8,052 nt of DNA from DATLMR01 sp035537555 (GTDB taxonomy: Bacteria > Acidobacteriota > Blastocatellia > UBA7656), in assembly GCA_035537555.1 (NCBI GenBank), contig DATLMR010000188.1, positions 1 through 8,052 of the forward strand. Reading direction: 5' to 3'. The notes beneath the pieces are model-generated. The model saw only the letters and a program-made list of their open reading frames with translations, made no database searches and was not told where the DNA came from. The number at the start of each line of letters is the position of its first letter. Positions within the stretch are counted from its first letter, which is position 1. Below, piece by piece: positions 6,192 through 8,052 of the stretch. Made by a program: the position numbers and the translations under genes.

Positions 6192-6503
6192 ATGGAGAAG
6201 GTTCGTTGTCAAAGCTGCGGGATGCCCCTCTCCGCCGAGTTCGGCAATATCGGCACGAACGGCGACGGCTCGAATAATCCCGAGTTCTGCATCTTCTGCT
6301 ATAAGGGCGGAAGCTTCACGAGTCCCGATCAGACTCTTGAGGAGATGATACAAAGCTCGGTGGAGAACATGACGGCCGACTTGAACATGCCGGAAGAGAA
6401 GGCGAGGGAACTGGCCGGGTCGGTGATCCCCGGCTTGAAGCGATGGCGACGGGATCGGCCGACTTCGCCGGCCCGGTCAATATCGGAAGACGGAGATCAA
6501 TAA
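6192..6503 (+). CDS. Putative zinc-ribbon domain protein
   Basis: A 103-residue cytoplasmic protein with two CxxC knuckles: C6 and C9 in VRCQSCGMPL, and C33 and C36 in EFCIFCYKGG. In between lies GTNGDGSNNPEFC, typical of the short putative zinc-ribbon family (zf-ribbon_2-like) whose members are about 80-90 residues long. The following part (SPDQTLEEMIQSSVENM...NMPEEKARELAGSVIPGLKRW) matches the family's helical half, which normally ends near LKRW (about 82-85). The last 18 or so residues (RRDRPTSPARSISEDGDQ) are an extra tail and are encoded by the DNA that also holds the ribosome site of the next gene. Function is unknown; the four cysteines should bind one zinc. The ATG at 6192 is chosen because AGGGAG (6180-6185) is six bases upstream and family similarity begins there. 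The stop overlaps the next start (TAATG), so translation of the two is probably coupled. Confidence 0.88.
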   Translation: MEKVRCQSCGMPLSAEFGNIGTNGDGSNNPEFCIFCYKGGSFTSPDQTLEEMIQSSVENMTADLNMPEEKARELAGSVIPGLKRWRRDRPTSPARSISEDGDQ

Positions 6504-7096
6504 TGAAAATCATATCGGTGAGAATGACGGTCGCTTCCATCGTCCTCTTGATGGTCTTCGCGGCGCAGGCCAGAGGCCAGGAGGCGATCAGCCCGGAAAA
6601 GCGGGCTCTGATAGCCGAGATGCTCGAAATCATGAACGTGAAGAAGACCTCGGAAGAGATAATGAATACGGTCCTCTCCCAGATGGAGAAAGACCTCCCG
6701 CGGATGATGAGCCAGATGCTCTCTCAGGAGGCAAAGCAACGCCGGTTGTCGGAGAAAGAGATGAAGGAGCTGGAGGATTATTTGAACCGGACGAGCGCTC
6801 GGCTCACGTCGAAGTTCCGCGAGTTGTTTGCGAAACGCATAAACATCGGCGAAGTCATAGAGCAGATCAGCTACCCGCTCTATGACAAGTTCTTCACCGA
6901 AGCCGAGCTGAAAGACCTCGTCGGATTCTACAAGACTCCGACGGGGCTCAAGGCGATTAAAGTCGTGCCGGAATTGATGGGCGAATCTATGCAGAGATCG
7001 AACGCGCTGATAATGCCGAAGATCATGGACTTGATCAACGAGATCAAGGAGGAGCAGTTGCGGGAGATGGACAAGGCCATTAAATCGAAGAACTGA
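6503..7096 (+). CDS. Secreted DUF2059-domain protein
   Basis: A 197-residue protein with an N-terminal signal (MKIISVR, hydrophobic MTVASIVLLMVFAA about 8-21, then AQARGQE with likely cleavage near residues 23-26). The mature protein is largely helical and rich in Met, Glu and Lys. The C-terminal half holds the DUF2059 signature: YPLYDKFFTEAELKDLVGFY (124-143), KTPTGLKAIKVVPELMGESM (144-163), and a final helix to about 190. DUF2059 proteins are exported, of unknown function, and often begin, as here, with a segment like KRALIAEMLEIMNVKKTSEEI (34-54). The start at 6503 has GGAGA (6492-6496) six bases before it and yields a complete signal peptide, unlike an in-frame ATG at 6443. It overlaps the zinc-ribbon stop by one base. 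The asparaginase gene follows after 38 nt. Confidence 0.93.
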   Translation: MKIISVRMTVASIVLLMVFAAQARGQEAISPEKRALIAEMLEIMNVKKTSEEIMNTVLSQMEKDLPRMMSQMLSQEAKQRRLSEKEMKELEDYLNRTSARLTSKFRELFAKRINIGEVIEQISYPLYDKFFTEAELKDLVGFYKTPTGLKAIKVVPELMGESMQRSNALIMPKIMDLINEIKEEQLREMDKAIKSKN

Positions 7097-7134
7097 TTCT
7101 GCCGGTTGCCGGATGAGAGTATGGAGGAGGAAAA

Positions 7135-8052
7135 ATGGGGAAGAGAATATCTCGTCGAGATTTTGTCAGGAGCGGAGCGGTCGCGGGGCTGATCGCCGCG
7201 AGGCCCGGGACCGCCCCCGGCCAGGCTCCCTCCGTGTCCAGGTCGCGTGACGCGGAGCCGGTGGTCGTCTCGTCGGCCAACGGCCACAAATTCAAGAACG
7301 GCGGCACCCTGACGTGTATAGAGACGGCCTTCACGATGATGGCGCGCGGCGCCGACGTGCTCGACGCGCTGCTCGCGGGCGTGAACATCGTCGAGCTCGA
7401 CCCGCTCGATGACAGCGTCGGCTACGGCGGCCTGCCGAACGCCGAAGGCGTAGTTCAGCTCGACTCTTCCGTGATGCACGGGCCGAAAAAGCGCGCGGGC
7501 GCCGTGGCTTCTCTCGAAGGCGTGCGGACCCCCTCGCTCGTCGCGAAGGCCGTGATGGAGCTGACCGATCACCACCTGATAGTCGGCAGGGACGCGCAGG
7601 CTTTCGCGCGCAGGATGGGCTTCAAGATAGAAGATGATCTGAACACGGAGAATTCGCGCAAGCTCTGGCTCGAATGGAAGCGGCGCACCGATCCCTCTCG
7701 CTATCTCGATCCCGCGAAGCGCGCGGAGGCGGGGCACCGCGAGGCCCTGAAGATGGCGGGCGAAGGCTTGATCGACCCCTCGCACCTTTACGGAACGATC
7801 AACTGTAACGGCATCAACGCGGCGGGGCAGATCTGCGGAGTGACGACGACGAGCGGGCTGGCGTGGAAGATACCCGGCCGCGTCGGCGATTCGCCCATCC
7901 TCGGCGCGGGGCTTTACGTCGATGGAAGCGTCGGGGCCGCGGGCTCGACGGGGCGCGGGGAGGCGAACCTCTACAACCTCTGCTCGTTCCTGATCGTCGA
8001 GAACCTCCGCAGGGGGATGTCTCCGAAAGACGCGGGCTTCGATGCCCTGAAG
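7135..8052 (+). CDS. Tat-exported N4-(beta-N-acetylglucosaminyl)-L-asparaginase (glycoasparaginase), 3'-truncated
   Basis: An Ntn-hydrolase that would cleave the bond between asparagine and N-acetylglucosamine in glycopeptides, or related asparagine derivatives. 306 residues are in the window; the frame runs off the right edge. It begins with a twin-arginine signal, SRRDFV (R7, R8), and a short hydrophobic stretch, so a folded precursor is probably exported. Aligned by eye with human aspartylglucosaminidase, the nucleophile is T221 (YGTINCN). T239 (VTTTSG), R249 and D252 (GRVGDSP), and T272-G273 (STGRGE) fall exactly at the spacing of human T206, T224, R234, D237, T257 and G258. The residue before the nucleophile is Gly rather than the Asp of the human and Flavobacterium enzymes, so autocleavage would occur at Gly-Thr. 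The ATG at 7135 follows a strong ribosome site, GGAGGAGG (7123-7130). It lies 38 nt after the DUF2059 gene with no obvious promoter or terminator between, so it may belong to that transcription unit. Confidence 0.93.
   Translation, partial: MGKRISRRDFVRSGAVAGLIAARPGTAPGQAPSVSRSRDAEPVVVSSANGHKFKNGGTLTCIETAFTMMARGADVLDALLAGVNIVELDPLDDSVGYGGLPNAEGVVQLDSSVMHGPKKRAGAVASLEGVRTPSLVAKAVMELTDHHLIVGRDAQAFARRMGFKIEDDLNTENSRKLWLEWKRRTDPSRYLDPAKRAEAGHREALKMAGEGLIDPSHLYGTINCNGINAAGQICGVTTTSGLAWKIPGRVGDSPILGAGLYVDGSVGAAGSTGRGEANLYNLCSFLIVENLRRGMSPKDAGFDALK

Noticed and set aside
7101..7112. CCGG-TTG-CCGG hairpin between the DUF2059 and asparaginase genes as a terminator
   Set aside because: The stem is only four pairs with a three-base loop and no U-tract; the 38-nt gap looks like an intra-operon spacer.
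6928..7785. Minus-strand open frame (285 codons) across the DUF2059 end and the asparaginase start
   Set aside because: It overlaps two well-supported + strand genes, has a composition of biased Arg/His/Gly/Ala residues and no recognisable motif.

Overview
The window looks like chromosomal DNA of a GC-rich, Gram-negative-type bacterium, most probably an Acidobacteriota. The main evidence is the first gene, a duplicated MacB/FtsX-type permease of the ADOP (acidobacterial duplicated orphan permease) class with no ATPase beside it. Several secreted proteins of families common in that phylum (HEXXH peptidase, DUF2059 protein, Tat-exported Ntn-hydrolase) are consistent with this. No taxonomic marker gene is present, so the assignment is an inference. 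All eight genes I can support lie on the + strand, and the long minus-strand open frames are GC-driven shadows.

Layout: (1) 1-2381, ADOP permease, cut by the left edge. (2) 2382-2678, the longest gap. It holds weak hairpins after the permease, a good sigma70-like promoter whose -10 sits in a perfect 12-bp palindrome, and a structured GC-rich leader. (3) 2679-3029, an unrecognised 116-residue protein with a possible T-fold topology, followed 11 nt later by (4) a secreted gluzincin-like putative zinc peptidase (3041-4216, probably DUF5700). (5) 4327-5466, a full three-part Ada methyltransferase/activator behind a candidate Ada box and -10 element. (6) 5502-5948, a small secreted protein of unknown function directly downstream. 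(7) 5949-6191, a gap with a candidate promoter. (8) 6192-6503, a small zinc-ribbon protein whose stop codon overlaps the start of (9) 6503-7096, a secreted DUF2059 protein. (10) 7135 to the right edge, a Tat-exported N4-(beta-N-acetylglucosaminyl)-L-asparaginase, truncated at its C-terminus.

The genes fall into probable transcription units: the 116-aa protein with the peptidase; ada with the secreted 148-aa protein; and zinc ribbon, DUF2059 and glycoasparaginase. Apart from Ada (alkylation repair and self-activation), functions do not form one obvious pathway. A shared theme is export to the envelope: the permease, the peptidase, the 148-aa protein, DUF2059 and the asparaginase are all membrane or exported proteins. 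I see no mobile element, CRISPR array, tRNA or rRNA, and nothing that clearly amounts to a new biological system. The most interesting unexplained parts are the palindrome/leader before the 116-aa gene, that gene itself, and the Ada-box arrangement.
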